DNA of 64,000 nt. Origin: PCRC01 sp040384665. Its GTDB lineage: Bacteria > Pseudomonadota > Gammaproteobacteria > Burkholderiales > Burkholderiaceae_C. Positions 51,044-59,720 of this stretch are shown here, one piece after another; positions within the stretch are counted from its first letter, which is position 1; every line of letters starts with the position of its first letter. The DNA lies in NCBI GenBank assembly GCA_040384665.1, contig JAZKIY010000020.1, positions 1 through 64,000 on the forward strand, given 5' to 3'. The notes below the pieces were generated by a model. The model ran no database searches and had not been told where the DNA came from. It worked only from the letters and a program-made list of their open reading frames with translations. The position numbers and the translations under genes are program-made.

Positions 51044-52939
51044 ATGCGAAACACCGCCTCCCACCTGTTCCTTCTGCTTTTGACGGCCGTGGTGTGCCTG
51101 AACACGGCGCCACCCGCCCGGGCGCAAACCGGCCAGGCCAGCCCCCCACTGCACGAGGTGCGTGGCCTGATCGTCAAGCTCAAGCCAGGCGCGACCGGGC
51201 TGGTGCAACGCGAATCGCCACAAGGCGCGCGCCTGCGGCTGGCCTCGGTGGCACAGGGCGCCGAAGTGGCTTCCGACGACAGCCGCCCGGTGGGCCAGGG
51301 CCACCAGCTGCTGCGCCTGCGCCAGGGCCTGCAGGGCGAGGCGCTGGCCCAGGCGCTGCGGCGGCTGCGCCAGCACCCGGAGGTGGCGTCGGTGGAGCCC
51401 GATGTGCGCGTCAAGCGGCTGGCCACGCCCAACGACCCGGACTTTGCGCTGCGGCAGTTCCACCTGCAAACGCCCGGCCCCGGCCAGCTGAGCGCGGTCA
51501 ACATGCCCGCCGCGTGGGACATCACCACCGGCAGCCCGGTCACCGTGGCGGTGCTGGACACCGGCGTGCGCTTTGCCCACCCCGAGCTGCAGGGCCGCCT
51601 GCTGCCGGGCTACGACTTCGTGGCCGAGGTGGAGATGGCCAACGACGGCAACGGCCGCGACGCCGACCCCACCGACCCGGGCGACTGGGTCACCGCCGCC
51701 GAGACGCTGCGGCCGCTGTTCCAGGGTTGTGATGCCGAGAACAGCTCCTGGCACGGCACCTTCATCGCCGGCCAGCTGGCCGCGCTGAGCAACAACAGCG
51801 CCGGCGTGGCCGGGCTGAACTGGAACGGCCGGGTGCTGCCGGTGCGGATTTCCGGCAAGTGCGGCGCGATGCTGAGCGACATCCTCGACGGCATCCGCTG
51901 GGCCGCCGGCCTGCCGGTGGACGGCGTGCCGGCCAACCCAACGCCCGCGCGCATCATCAACCTCAGTTTTGGTGGCGACCAGCCCTGCAGCGCCAGCTAC
52001 CAGGACGTGATCGACGAAATCACCGCCGCCGGTGCGCTGCTGGTGGTGGCGGCCGGCAACGAGGCCGGCCCGGTCCGGCGCCCGGCCGACTGCGCCGGCG
52101 TGCTGGCGGTGGGCGCGGTCAACGCCGCCGGCACCAAGACCAGCTACAGCAACGTCGGCAGCACCGTTGGCCTGAGCGCGCCGGGCGGCACCAGCGCACA
52201 ACCGCTGTACTCGCTCGTCAACGACGGCCTGACCGGTCCGCTCAACGACACCTTTGGCAACCGCGCAGGCACCAGCTTTTCCACGCCTCTGGCGGCTGGC
52301 GTCGTCTCGCTGATGCTGTCGGCCAACCCGGCGCTGAGCCCGGCGCAGCTGCTGGCCCGCCTGCGCGCCGGCACCCGGCCTTTCCCGGTCAACGCCACGC
52401 TGCCCAACTGCGGCGCCAGTTTTGCCGGCAGCTGCAACTGCACCACCAGCACCTGCGGCAGCGGCCTGCTGGACGGCCTGCTGGCCCTGCAACAGGCCGT
52501 CAACCCGATGGCGGTGATCGCCGCCGTGGACAACCCCACCCCCGGTGCCGTGGTGCCGCTGGACGGCCGTGCCAGCAGCGCAGCGCCCGGCAACACCCTG
52601 GTCGGCTACGCGTGGACACAGCTCAGCGGGCCGGCCGTCACCGTGCGCAACGCCACGCAGGCGCTGGCCAGCGTGACCCTGCCGGCGCAGGCCGACAGCT
52701 TCGTTTTCCGCCTGCGGGTGACCGACAACACCGGCCGCACCGCCGAACAAACGCTCAGCGTCAACCCGGTGGGCGCCAGCAGCACCCCCACAGCCACCAG
52801 CAGCACGGGCAGCGGTGGCGGTGGCGGTGGCGGGGGCGGCGGGGCCTGGTCTGTTGGCTGGGGGTTGGGCCTGTGGGCCTTGGCGCTGGTGCTGGCGGCC
52901 GGGCGCTGGCAGGCCATGCGGCGCGCCAAAAACGCCTGA
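51044..52939 (+). CDS. Secreted subtilisin-like S8 protease with C-terminal sorting-type tail
   Basis: 631 aa. Signal peptide (HLFLLLLTAVVCLNTAPPARA), an I9-like propeptide (about 28-125), then the S8 domain with Asp in VAVLDTGVRFAHPEL (about 170), His in SWHGTFIAGQLAAL (about 236) and Ser in GTSFSTPLAAGVVSLML (about 410). A PKD/Ig-like segment (about 490-585) follows. The end is a run of nine or ten glycines, a TM helix (WGLGLWALALVLAAG) and RWQAMRRAKNA, resembling GlyGly-CTERM/rhombosortase tails. Likely processed at the surface; substrate unknown. Confidence 0.9.
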   Translation: MRNTASHLFLLLLTAVVCLNTAPPARAQTGQASPPLHEVRGLIVKLKPGATGLVQRESPQGARLRLASVAQGAEVASDDSRPVGQGHQLLRLRQGLQGEALAQALRRLRQHPEVASVEPDVRVKRLATPNDPDFALRQFHLQTPGPGQLSAVNMPAAWDITTGSPVTVAVLDTGVRFAHPELQGRLLPGYDFVAEVEMANDGNGRDADPTDPGDWVTAAETLRPLFQGCDAENSSWHGTFIAGQLAALSNNSAGVAGLNWNGRVLPVRISGKCGAMLSDILDGIRWAAGLPVDGVPANPTPARIINLSFGGDQPCSASYQDVIDEITAAGALLVVAAGNEAGPVRRPADCAGVLAVGAVNAAGTKTSYSNVGSTVGLSAPGGTSAQPLYSLVNDGLTGPLNDTFGNRAGTSFSTPLAAGVVSLMLSANPALSPAQLLARLRAGTRPFPVNATLPNCGASFAGSCNCTTSTCGSGLLDGLLALQQAVNPMAVIAAVDNPTPGAVVPLDGRASSAAPGNTLVGYAWTQLSGPAVTVRNATQALASVTLPAQADSFVFRLRVTDNTGRTAEQTLSVNPVGASSTPTATSSTGSGGGGGGGGGGAWSVGWGLGLWALALVLAAGRWQAMRRAKNA

Positions 52940-52992
52940 ATTGGCCCGGAATGGCCTTGTGCGGCGCCTTCGCAGCGCTTGCCGGCCAGATT

Positions 52993-53060
52993 TAAAGCCT
53001 TTTTGGCCTCAAGCCCTAGTGAAACCTTGTGATTCAGCTATTGAATCAATAGCAATCTGA
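52993..53060 (-). repeat. Dispersed CACTAGGGCTTG-type repeat, reverse copy after the subtilase
   Basis: Minus-strand reading: TTGCTATTGATTCAATAGC, ACAAGGTTTCACTAGGGCTTG and AGGCCAAAAAGGC. It contains the TATTGATTCAATAGC inverted repeat most clearly and separates two convergent genes. Confidence 0.8.
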
Positions 53061-53069
53061 CGCCCAGCG

Positions 53070-53723
53070 TCAGTTGCAGGGCCGCAGCGCACGGCCCGCC
53101 AGTGGCGTTTTCAGGCTGTCCAGGCGGGCGCGCAGCGCGTCGTCCACCACCGCAAAACGCAGCACCTGGCCACGCAGCTCGGCGCGCTCGCGCACCACCC
53201 GCGCGCTGACCACGCCACGCCCCTCCAACTGCTTCAGCGCCAGCGTGGCGTCCGCCTCGGTTGAGAAACGGCCGAGCGACAGGCCGGGCTGGAATTCGGG
53301 TGCCGTGACCGGGTCGAACTTCACATTGCGGCGGCCCAGTTCGGCTTTTTTGCGGGCCAACACGTCGGCGTCGGTGTACTTGCCCATGTAGACCATCCAG
53401 CGCGCCGGCTCCATCCCCTCCGCCACCCGCCAGCTGCCCTCGGGCCAGTCGGCCAGGGCGGTGCGCAGGGCCTGGGCTTCGGCCTCGTCAAACAGGCCGG
53501 CCTGCAGGCAGGTTTGGGGGGTGGTCGAGGCCTCGATGCGGCGCGCCTCGTCGGCGGGCAGCAGGCGCACCCGCTCCGGCCGGACCTGCCGCTCCAGCCG
53601 CTGCGGCTCGGAAGGCGAGACCGGTCCCAGCCCGTACGGCGCCAGCAGGCCCTGGGACCACGCAAAAAAGCCAAGGTTGGCCAACAGCAGGGAGATGAAC
53701 AACAGGCGCACCATGGGCACCAT
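53070..53723 (-). CDS. SPOR-domain membrane protein
   Basis: 217 aa. One N-terminal TM helix (VRLLFISLLLANLGFFAWSQG) acts as anchor; the periplasmic part ends in a SPOR-like domain (about 85-175; WMVYMGKYTDADVLARKKAEL; SLGRFSTEADATLALKQLEGRG). SPOR domains bind denuded septal glycan, so a cell-division or envelope role is likely, though this small protein is not FtsN. ATG 53723 or 53714 may start it. It follows birA by 10 bp on the same strand. Confidence 0.82.
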   Translation of the reverse strand: MVPMVRLLFISLLLANLGFFAWSQGLLAPYGLGPVSPSEPQRLERQVRPERVRLLPADEARRIEASTTPQTCLQAGLFDEAEAQALRTALADWPEGSWRVAEGMEPARWMVYMGKYTDADVLARKKAELGRRNVKFDPVTAPEFQPGLSLGRFSTEADATLALKQLEGRGVVSARVVRERAELRGQVLRFAVVDDALRARLDSLKTPLAGRALRPCN

Positions 53724-53733
53724 GGTAACGACT

Positions 53734-54513
53734 TCAGGCCGGCCGCACGCTCACTTCGGCACTGGTCACTTCCTTGATGCAGGCGTCGGTCTGCACCAGC
53801 AGCGCGCCGCCGGGGCTGACGCCGCAGGCCACGCCGTCCAGCGCGTCGGCGCTGCCGCCCAGCACGCTGACGCGGCGGCCGCGCAGCGCGTCACGCGCTT
53901 CAAAGGCGGTGCGAAAAGGCGCGAAGCCGGTGCGCTCAAAACGCAGCAGGGTCTGCAGCAGCGGCGCGGCCAGGCGGCCCAGCGCGGCCGGGGCGGTGGC
54001 CTCGGGCCACAGCTGCGCCAGCCAGGCCGGTGGCGTGGCCAGGCCCTCGGCGGGCCGGGGGCCGATGTTCAGCCCCACGCCCACCACCACCATGCGCTGC
54101 TCGGCCACGGCGGCGGTTTCAATCAGGATGCCCCCGAGCTTGCGGTCGCCCTCGGGTTCTGTGAGCCAGAGGTCGTTCGGCCATTTGAGGCGGATGCTGT
54201 TGTGCAGGCTCTGGGCCACGCTGGTGCCCACCGCCAGCGACAGGCCAGACCAGTCGGGCGGGGCCAGGGGCAGGGCCACGGAGAAGGTGAGTGCGGCGGT
54301 GTCCCCGTCGCTCAGCCACTGGCGGCCCAGCCGGCCCCGGCCCGCGGTCTGGCGCTCGGCCACCAGCAGCACCGGCGCGGTCTGGCCGGCGCGCACACGG
54401 CGCATCAGTTCGGAGTTGGTGGAGTCGACCTCGGGCAAGACCTCGACGGTGAAATCGGGCAGCAGCGGGTACACCGCCTCCCAGATGTCTTCAGAAGGCC
54501 AGTGCAGCGCCAC
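53734..54513 (-). CDS. birA: Biotin-[acetyl-CoA-carboxylase] ligase BirA (catalytic form)
   Basis: Attaches biotin to the BCCP subunit of acetyl-CoA carboxylase. 259 aa, lacking the N-terminal HTH repressor domain of the long BirA form. Seen: PEVDSTNSELMRR, the biotinyl-AMP loop ERQTAGRGRLGRQW, RLKWPNDLWL, GGILIETA and VGVGLNIGPRP, and a C-terminal SH3-like part. GTG 54513 follows AGAGG at proper spacing; the frame extends further into the SET gene but without family sequence. Confidence 0.92.
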   Translation of the reverse strand: MALHWPSEDIWEAVYPLLPDFTVEVLPEVDSTNSELMRRVRAGQTAPVLLVAERQTAGRGRLGRQWLSDGDTAALTFSVALPLAPPDWSGLSLAVGTSVAQSLHNSIRLKWPNDLWLTEPEGDRKLGGILIETAAVAEQRMVVVGVGLNIGPRPAEGLATPPAWLAQLWPEATAPAALGRLAAPLLQTLLRFERTGFAPFRTAFEARDALRGRRVSVLGGSADALDGVACGVSPGGALLVQTDACIKEVTSAEVSVRPA

Positions 54514-54524
54514 AGGTGGGCCTC

Positions 54525-55031
54525 TCAGCCCAATTTCCGCCGCTTGGGCGAGAGCAGCGTGCCGCGGCAGGCCGCCGTGCCACACCAGCACGGGTACTCG
54601 GCCTTGAGCTTGGGCGTGTAGCGCATGTCGATCACGAGGCCGTAGTCAAAGCTGAGTTCTTCGCCGGCCGGGATGTTGCGCAGCGCGTGGAGGAAGATGC
54701 GGCCCTCGTCTTCCAGCGGTTCGCAGTTCGGGTCGCAGCTGTGGTTGATCCAGCGGGCGCTGTTGCCATTGACGCCACCGTCGATCACATGCTTGTCATC
54801 GATGTGGAAGTAAAAGGTGTGGTTGGGGTTGGCCGGGTCGTGTGGGTGACGGCGCAGCGCTTCTTTCCAGGTGATGATTTCCCCGGTGTACTCGATCAGC
54901 AGCTCGCCTTCGGCAATGTCCACCAGCGCAAACACCCCCTTGCCATGCACCCCAGAGCGGCGGACCTGAATGCGCCGCCCGTTCGTTGGGGGGGTGGCCG
55001 GAACAGGCTGGGGCGAGGGGTTTTTCAGCAC
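54525..55031 (-). CDS. Free-standing SET-domain methyltransferase-like protein
   Basis: About 168 aa and almost wholly SET domain: RRSGVHGKGVFALVDIAEGELLIEYTGEII, the pseudoknot motifs WINHSCDPNC and GEELSFDYGL, and a post-SET Cys cluster YPCWCGTAACRG. SET enzymes methylate protein lysines with SAM; the bacterial substrate is unknown. The start is uncertain: GTG 55031 is the only good candidate in frame. It lies upstream of birA and divergent from topB-SWIB, whose histone-H1-like tail is a tempting but unproven target. Confidence 0.85.
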   Translation of the reverse strand: MLKNPSPQPVPATPPTNGRRIQVRRSGVHGKGVFALVDIAEGELLIEYTGEIITWKEALRRHPHDPANPNHTFYFHIDDKHVIDGGVNGNSARWINHSCDPNCEPLEDEGRIFLHALRNIPAGEELSFDYGLVIDMRYTPKLKAEYPCWCGTAACRGTLLSPKRRKLG

Positions 55032-55056
55032 GGTTGAAAAATTTGGTATGTTGAAA

Positions 55057-55103
55057 GCATGCAGGTGCGCGTGTGTGCGTGCAGGCGTGCGCAGGTGCGC
55101 GCG
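55057..55103. other. Alternating purine-pyrimidine tract between SET gene and topB
   Basis: Within 47 bp there is a 19-base strictly alternating run (55065-55083) and two further 9-base runs (55085-55093, 55095-55103), plus GCATGCA at 55057. GCAGGTGCGCG occurs twice, at 55061 and 55091. Such GT/GC alternation favours Z-DNA under negative supercoiling. Confidence 0.5.
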
Positions 55104-55124
55104 AGGAAACCGGATTGTAATGAG

Positions 55125-58037
55125 ATGAAAAACGCCGTTTTGACCAAGACCCTGGTAATTGCCGAGAAGCCGTCTGTGGCCCAGGACATCGTGCGGGCGC
55201 TGACGCCCGTGGCGGGCAAGTTCGAGAAAGCCGACGAACACTTTGAGAACGACCAGTACGTGGTCACCAGCGCGGTGGGCCACCTGGTGGAGATCCAGGC
55301 GCCGGAGGAGTTTGACGTCAAGCGCGGCAAGTGGAGCTTTGCCCACCTGCCGGTGATTCCGCCGCACTTTGACTTGAAGCCCATCGACAAGACCAAGACG
55401 CGGCTGAACGCCATCGTCAAGCTGGCCAAGCGCAAGGACATTGGCGCCATGATCAACGCCTGTGACGCGGGCCGCGAGGGCGAGTTGATCTTCCGGCTGA
55501 TCCAGCAGTACGCCAAGTCCAAGCACCCGGTCACCCGGCTGTGGCTGCAGTCGATGACGCCGCAGGCCATCCGCGACGGCTTCACCCACCTGCGCAGCGA
55601 CCAGCAGATGCTGCCGCTGGCCGACGCCGCACGGTGTCGCTCCGAGGCCGACTGGTTGGTGGGCATCAACGGCACGCGGGCCATGACGGCCTTCAATTCG
55701 CGCGATGGCGGCTTCTTCCTCACCACCGTGGGCCGGGTGCAGACGCCCACGCTGAGCGTGGTGGTGGAGCGCGAGGAACAGATTCGCAAGTTCATCAGCC
55801 GCGACTACTGGGAAATCCACGCGTCGTTTGCGGCGCAGGCCGGTGCCTACCCGGGCAAATGGTTCGACCCGCAGTGGAAGAAGAACCCTGAGGATGCAGA
55901 AAAGCGCGCCGACCGTGTCTGGAGCGCCGCCGAGGCGCAGGCGATTGCCGACGCCGCCCGCGGCAAACCGGCCAGCGTGACCGAGGAAAGCAAGCCCACC
56001 ACGCAGGCCTCGGCCGCGCTGTTTGACCTGACCTCGCTGCAGCGCGAGGCCAACGGCAAGTTCGGCTTTTCGGCCAAGACCACGCTGTCGATCGCGCAAA
56101 GCCTGTACGAGCGCCACAAGGCGCTGACCTACCCGCGTACCGATTCGCGCGCGCTGCCGGAAGACTACCTGCCGGTGGTCAAGGACACCTTTGCGATGCT
56201 GGCCGACAGCGGCATGAAGCACCTGGCGCCGCACGCGCTCACCGCGCTGAACAACGGCTACATCAAGCCCAGCAAACGCATTTTCGACAACGCCAAGGTC
56301 AGCGACCACTTTGCCATCATCCCCACGCTGCAGGCGCCCAGCGGCCTGTCCGAGGCCGAGCAGAAGCTGTACGACCTGGTGGTGCGCCGCTTCATGGCGG
56401 TGTTCTTCCCCAGTGCCGAATACCAGGTGACCACCCGCGTCAGCACCGTGAACCACCAAAACAAGGACTACAACTTCAAGACCGAGGGCAAGGTGCTGGT
56501 GAAGCCGGGCTGGCTGGCGATTTATGGCAAGGAAGTGCTGGAAGAAGGCGACGAGAACAACAAGACGCTGGTGGCGGTGCAACCCGGCGAAAAGGTGCAG
56601 ACCGAGAGCGCCGAACCCAAGGGCCTGAAAACCCGGCCTCCGGCCCGCTACTCCGAAGCCACGCTGCTGGGCGCCATGGAAGGCGCCGGCAAGACGGTGG
56701 AAGACGACGAGCTGCGCGAAGCCATGCAGGAAAAGGGCTTGGGTACGCCCGCCACCCGCTCGTCCATCATCGAAGGGCTGATCGCCGAAAAATACATGCT
56801 GCGCGAAGGCCGCGAGCTGATCCCCACCGCCAAGGCCTTCCAGCTGATGACGCTGCTGCGCGGCCTGGGTGTGGAAGAACTCTCCAAGGCCGAACTCACC
56901 GGCGAATGGGAATACAAGCTGGCGCAGATGGAGCTGGGCAAGCTCAGCCGCGAGTCCTTCATGGCGGAGATTGCGGCCATGACCGAGCGCATGGTGAAAA
57001 AGGCCAAGGAATACGACCGCGACACCATTCCTGGCGACTACGCCACGCTGGCCGCCCCTTGTCCGAATTGCGGTGGGGTGGTGAAGGAAAACTACCGCCG
57101 CTACACCTGCACCGGCAAGGGCGGTGCGGAAGAAGGCTGCGGCTTTTCGTTCGGCAAGTCCCCGGCCGGCCGCACCTTCGAGGTGGCCGAGGTGGAGCAG
57201 TTTTTGCGCGACCGCAAGATCGGCCCGCTGGACGGCTTCCGCTCCAAGGCCGGCTGGCCTTTCACCGCCGAGATGGTGATCAAGTTCGACGAGGAAACCA
57301 AGAACCACAAGCTGGAATTTGACTTCGGCGACGACAAAAAGGGCGAGGAAAGCGGCGAGCTGGTCGAGTTTGCCGATGCGTCGCTGGGCGCCTGCCCCAA
57401 GTGCGGCAGCGAGGTGCACGAACACGGCAAGAGCTATGTGTGTGCCAAGTCGGTGCCCACCCACGCCCAGCCCACGCCGAGCTGCGACTTCAAGAGCGGC
57501 CAGATCATCCTGCAGCAGCCGGTGGTGCGCGAGCAGATGGCCAAGCTGCTGAGCGAGGGCAAAACCGACCTGCTGGACAAGTTTGTCTCCATGCGCACCC
57601 GGCGCGCCTTCAAGGCCCACCTGGCGTGGGACAAGGAGGCCGGCAAAGTGAACTTCGAATTCGCCCCGTCCAAGTTCCCGCCGCGCAAGACCGTGGCGCG
57701 GCCAGGCGCTGCGCCTGCGGCCAAAAAAGTGGCCGCGAAGAAAGTCGCCACGAAGAAGGTGGCGGCCAAAAAAGCGACCACCCCCAAAGCCCCGCGCAAG
57801 ACCACGCCCGGCACCGGTGCCACGCCCAGCGCCGCGCTGGCGGCGGTGATCGGCGCCGAGCCGTTGGCGCGGCCCCAGGTCATCAAGAAACTGTGGGACT
57901 ACATCAAGGCCAACGGCCTGCAGGACGCCACCAACAAACGCGCCATCAACGCCGACGACAAACTGCTGGCGGTGTTTGGCAAGCCGCAGGTGACGATGTT
58001 CGAGCTGGCCGGCATCGTCGGCAAACACCTGGGTTGA
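55125..58037 (+). CDS. topB: DNA topoisomerase III with Lys/Ala-rich linker and C-terminal SWIB domain
   Basis: 970 aa type IA topoisomerase that decatenates DNA. TOPRIM parts IAEKPSVAQDIVRAL and DAGREGELIFRLIQQ are at the N-terminus; the catalytic Tyr lies in LTYPRTDSRALP near residue 335; GRVQTPTLS and GTPATRSSIIEGL follow. Two Cys clusters (CPNCGGVV...C; CPKCGSEVHEHGKSYVC) are zinc-ribbon-like. Residues about 860-895 form an H1-like repeat (AAKKVAAKKVATKKVAAKK), and about 905-970 a SWIB/MDM2-like domain (ARPQVIKKLWDYIKANGLQD). Divergent from the SET gene. Confidence 0.95.
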   Translation: MKNAVLTKTLVIAEKPSVAQDIVRALTPVAGKFEKADEHFENDQYVVTSAVGHLVEIQAPEEFDVKRGKWSFAHLPVIPPHFDLKPIDKTKTRLNAIVKLAKRKDIGAMINACDAGREGELIFRLIQQYAKSKHPVTRLWLQSMTPQAIRDGFTHLRSDQQMLPLADAARCRSEADWLVGINGTRAMTAFNSRDGGFFLTTVGRVQTPTLSVVVEREEQIRKFISRDYWEIHASFAAQAGAYPGKWFDPQWKKNPEDAEKRADRVWSAAEAQAIADAARGKPASVTEESKPTTQASAALFDLTSLQREANGKFGFSAKTTLSIAQSLYERHKALTYPRTDSRALPEDYLPVVKDTFAMLADSGMKHLAPHALTALNNGYIKPSKRIFDNAKVSDHFAIIPTLQAPSGLSEAEQKLYDLVVRRFMAVFFPSAEYQVTTRVSTVNHQNKDYNFKTEGKVLVKPGWLAIYGKEVLEEGDENNKTLVAVQPGEKVQTESAEPKGLKTRPPARYSEATLLGAMEGAGKTVEDDELREAMQEKGLGTPATRSSIIEGLIAEKYMLREGRELIPTAKAFQLMTLLRGLGVEELSKAELTGEWEYKLAQMELGKLSRESFMAEIAAMTERMVKKAKEYDRDTIPGDYATLAAPCPNCGGVVKENYRRYTCTGKGGAEEGCGFSFGKSPAGRTFEVAEVEQFLRDRKIGPLDGFRSKAGWPFTAEMVIKFDEETKNHKLEFDFGDDKKGEESGELVEFADASLGACPKCGSEVHEHGKSYVCAKSVPTHAQPTPSCDFKSGQIILQQPVVREQMAKLLSEGKTDLLDKFVSMRTRRAFKAHLAWDKEAGKVNFEFAPSKFPPRKTVARPGAAPAAKKVAAKKVATKKVAAKKATTPKAPRKTTPGTGATPSAALAAVIGAEPLARPQVIKKLWDYIKANGLQDATNKRAINADDKLLAVFGKPQVTMFELAGIVGKHLG

Positions 58038-58054
58038 ACCAAAGGGGTCCTGCC

Positions 58055-58714
58055 ATGTCGCTTGCGCTCTACGGCCACCCGTTCTCGTCGTACACGCAAA
58101 AAGTGCTGATGGCGCTGTACGAGAACGGCACGCCCTTCGAGTTTCGCTGCCTCGGGCCGGACACGCCGCAGCACGCCACCGAGTGGCTGCGGCGCTGGCC
58201 GATCGCCAAGTTCCCGCTGCTGGTGGACGGTGAGCGCAGCGTTGTTGAAACCAGCACCATCATCGAGTACCTGCAGCTGGCCCACCCCGGGCCGGTGCGC
58301 CTGCTGCCCGCCGACCCCATGGCCGCACTGGACGTGCGTTTCCTCGACCGCTTCTTCGACCTGCACGTGATGGACCCGGTGCAGGTGGCGGTGAGCGGTG
58401 CGCTGGGCCGGGCGCCGGTACAGCGCGAAGCGGGGCTGACCACCGCCGTGGACAGGCTGGCGCGTGCTTACGGCTGGCTGGAAGGGCAGCTTGCCGGCAG
58501 AACCTGGGCGGCTGGCGCCGACTTCACGCTGGCGGACTGTGCCGCCGCACCGTCCCTGTTTTATGCGGACTGGACGCACCCGATCGCCGAGGCGTTTCCC
58601 GTGCTGCGCGCCTACCGGGCGCGCTTGCTGGCCCGCCCATCCTTCGCCAGGGCGGTGGAAGAAGCGCGGCCCTTCCGGCCCCTCTTCCCGCTGGGCGCGC
58701 CCGACCGGGACTAA
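58055..58714 (+). CDS. Glutathione S-transferase family protein
   Basis: 219 aa. The thioredoxin-like N-domain starts LALYGHPFSSYTQKVLMALYENG, with Ser residues at the catalytic position, and has IAKFPLLVDGERSVVETSTIIEYL (cis-Pro and the glutathione-binding E-[ST]-[ST]). The helical C-domain includes FTLADCAAAPSLFYADW. Substrate unknown. It starts 17 bp after topB. Confidence 0.9.
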   Translation: MSLALYGHPFSSYTQKVLMALYENGTPFEFRCLGPDTPQHATEWLRRWPIAKFPLLVDGERSVVETSTIIEYLQLAHPGPVRLLPADPMAALDVRFLDRFFDLHVMDPVQVAVSGALGRAPVQREAGLTTAVDRLARAYGWLEGQLAGRTWAAGADFTLADCAAAPSLFYADWTHPIAEAFPVLRAYRARLLARPSFARAVEEARPFRPLFPLGAPDRD

Positions 58715-58726
58715 GGCAACGCCGGC

Positions 58727-59626
58727 TCAGAAGCCGAAACGTTTGGGCAGGCGCTGCGCCTGCAACAGCGCCTGGCGCAACAGGCGCGCACCGCGGTCTT
58801 GCAATTGGCCGGGCATGCTGCGGCCGCGGGTGGGCCGGGCCTTGGCGGTCGCGCAGGCCGACAGAAAATCGTTGAGGATGACGGTGTCGTTCAGGGTGTT
58901 CTCGTCCGCCTTGTGGAACTCCGGGTGCCACTGGGTGGCGGCGATGTAGCCGGTGCCCCGCACGGCCCGGCGGCGAATGGCCTCGGGCACGCGGTCGGGC
59001 ACGCTCCAGGCCTCGACCTCAAAGCCCGGCGCCAAACCCTTGATGCCCTGGTGGTGGATGCTGTTGACCCGCGCACGCTGGACCCCGGGGTACAGCCGCG
59101 CCAGGCGCGAGCCGGAGACGAAATCGATGTCGTGAAAGTGCTGGTCGTAGGTCACCGCGTCGCGGTGCCGCAGCGCCCCGGCGTGCTGGGTCTCGATGTC
59201 CTGGTACAGCGTGCCGCCAAAGGCCACGTTGAGCAGCTGCAGGCCTCGGCAGACCCCGAAGATGGGCTTGCCGGCCTGCTCAAAGGCCTCGACCAGCGCC
59301 AGGTCGTACAGGTCGCGGATGCGGTCACCGATCCAGGCCTCCTGCAACGGCTCTTCGCCGTAGCTGCCGGGCCAGACGTCGGCCCCGCCGTGCATGACCA
59401 CACCGTCCAGCCATTCGGCGTAGTGCGACAGCTTCACGTCGCCGCGCTGGGTTTCGCCGGTCGGGCAAGGCACCATCACCACCATGGCGCCGGTGGACAT
59501 GAGCCAGTGCGCAATCGACTGCTCCACGTACTGCAGCGTCTTGCCGGTGAACAGCGAGCGGGCCGGGTCGGCGTAGGAAAAACAGGCCGAAAGGCCGATC
59601 TTGAGGCGGGCGTGGGCGGCGGTCAT
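58727..59626 (-). CDS. Class I glutamine amidotransferase, peptidase C26 (PuuD-like)
   Basis: 299 aa. The nucleophile Cys lies in GKPIFGVCRGLQLLNVAFGG (about 125), with HHQGIKGLAPGFEVEAWS and the His-x-Glu of ATQWHPEFHK completing the triad. The fold matches gamma-glutamyl-gamma-aminobutyrate hydrolase PuuD, which ends the glutamylated putrescine pathway. puuABC genes are not adjacent, so the substrate is inferred from family. The C-terminal 45 residues are basic and atypical. ATG 59626 is preferred to the longer frame. Confidence 0.85.
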   Translation of the reverse strand: MTAAHARLKIGLSACFSYADPARSLFTGKTLQYVEQSIAHWLMSTGAMVVMVPCPTGETQRGDVKLSHYAEWLDGVVMHGGADVWPGSYGEEPLQEAWIGDRIRDLYDLALVEAFEQAGKPIFGVCRGLQLLNVAFGGTLYQDIETQHAGALRHRDAVTYDQHFHDIDFVSGSRLARLYPGVQRARVNSIHHQGIKGLAPGFEVEAWSVPDRVPEAIRRRAVRGTGYIAATQWHPEFHKADENTLNDTVILNDFLSACATAKARPTRGRSMPGQLQDRGARLLRQALLQAQRLPKRFGF

Positions 59627-59720
59627 TGCTGTCCATTGTGGGCCCCTGCGCCGGTGTTGTCTGTCAGACAAACGCCAGCCGTTACGATGCCAGGGTTGTT
59701 CACCCACCCAGGTTTCTCCC

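Noticed and set aside
54525..58028. 1167-codon open frame antisense to topB
   Set aside because: High-GC codon shadow of topB; low-complexity Gly/Ala/His/Arg protein. Only its last ~168 codons (SET domain) form a recognisable protein.
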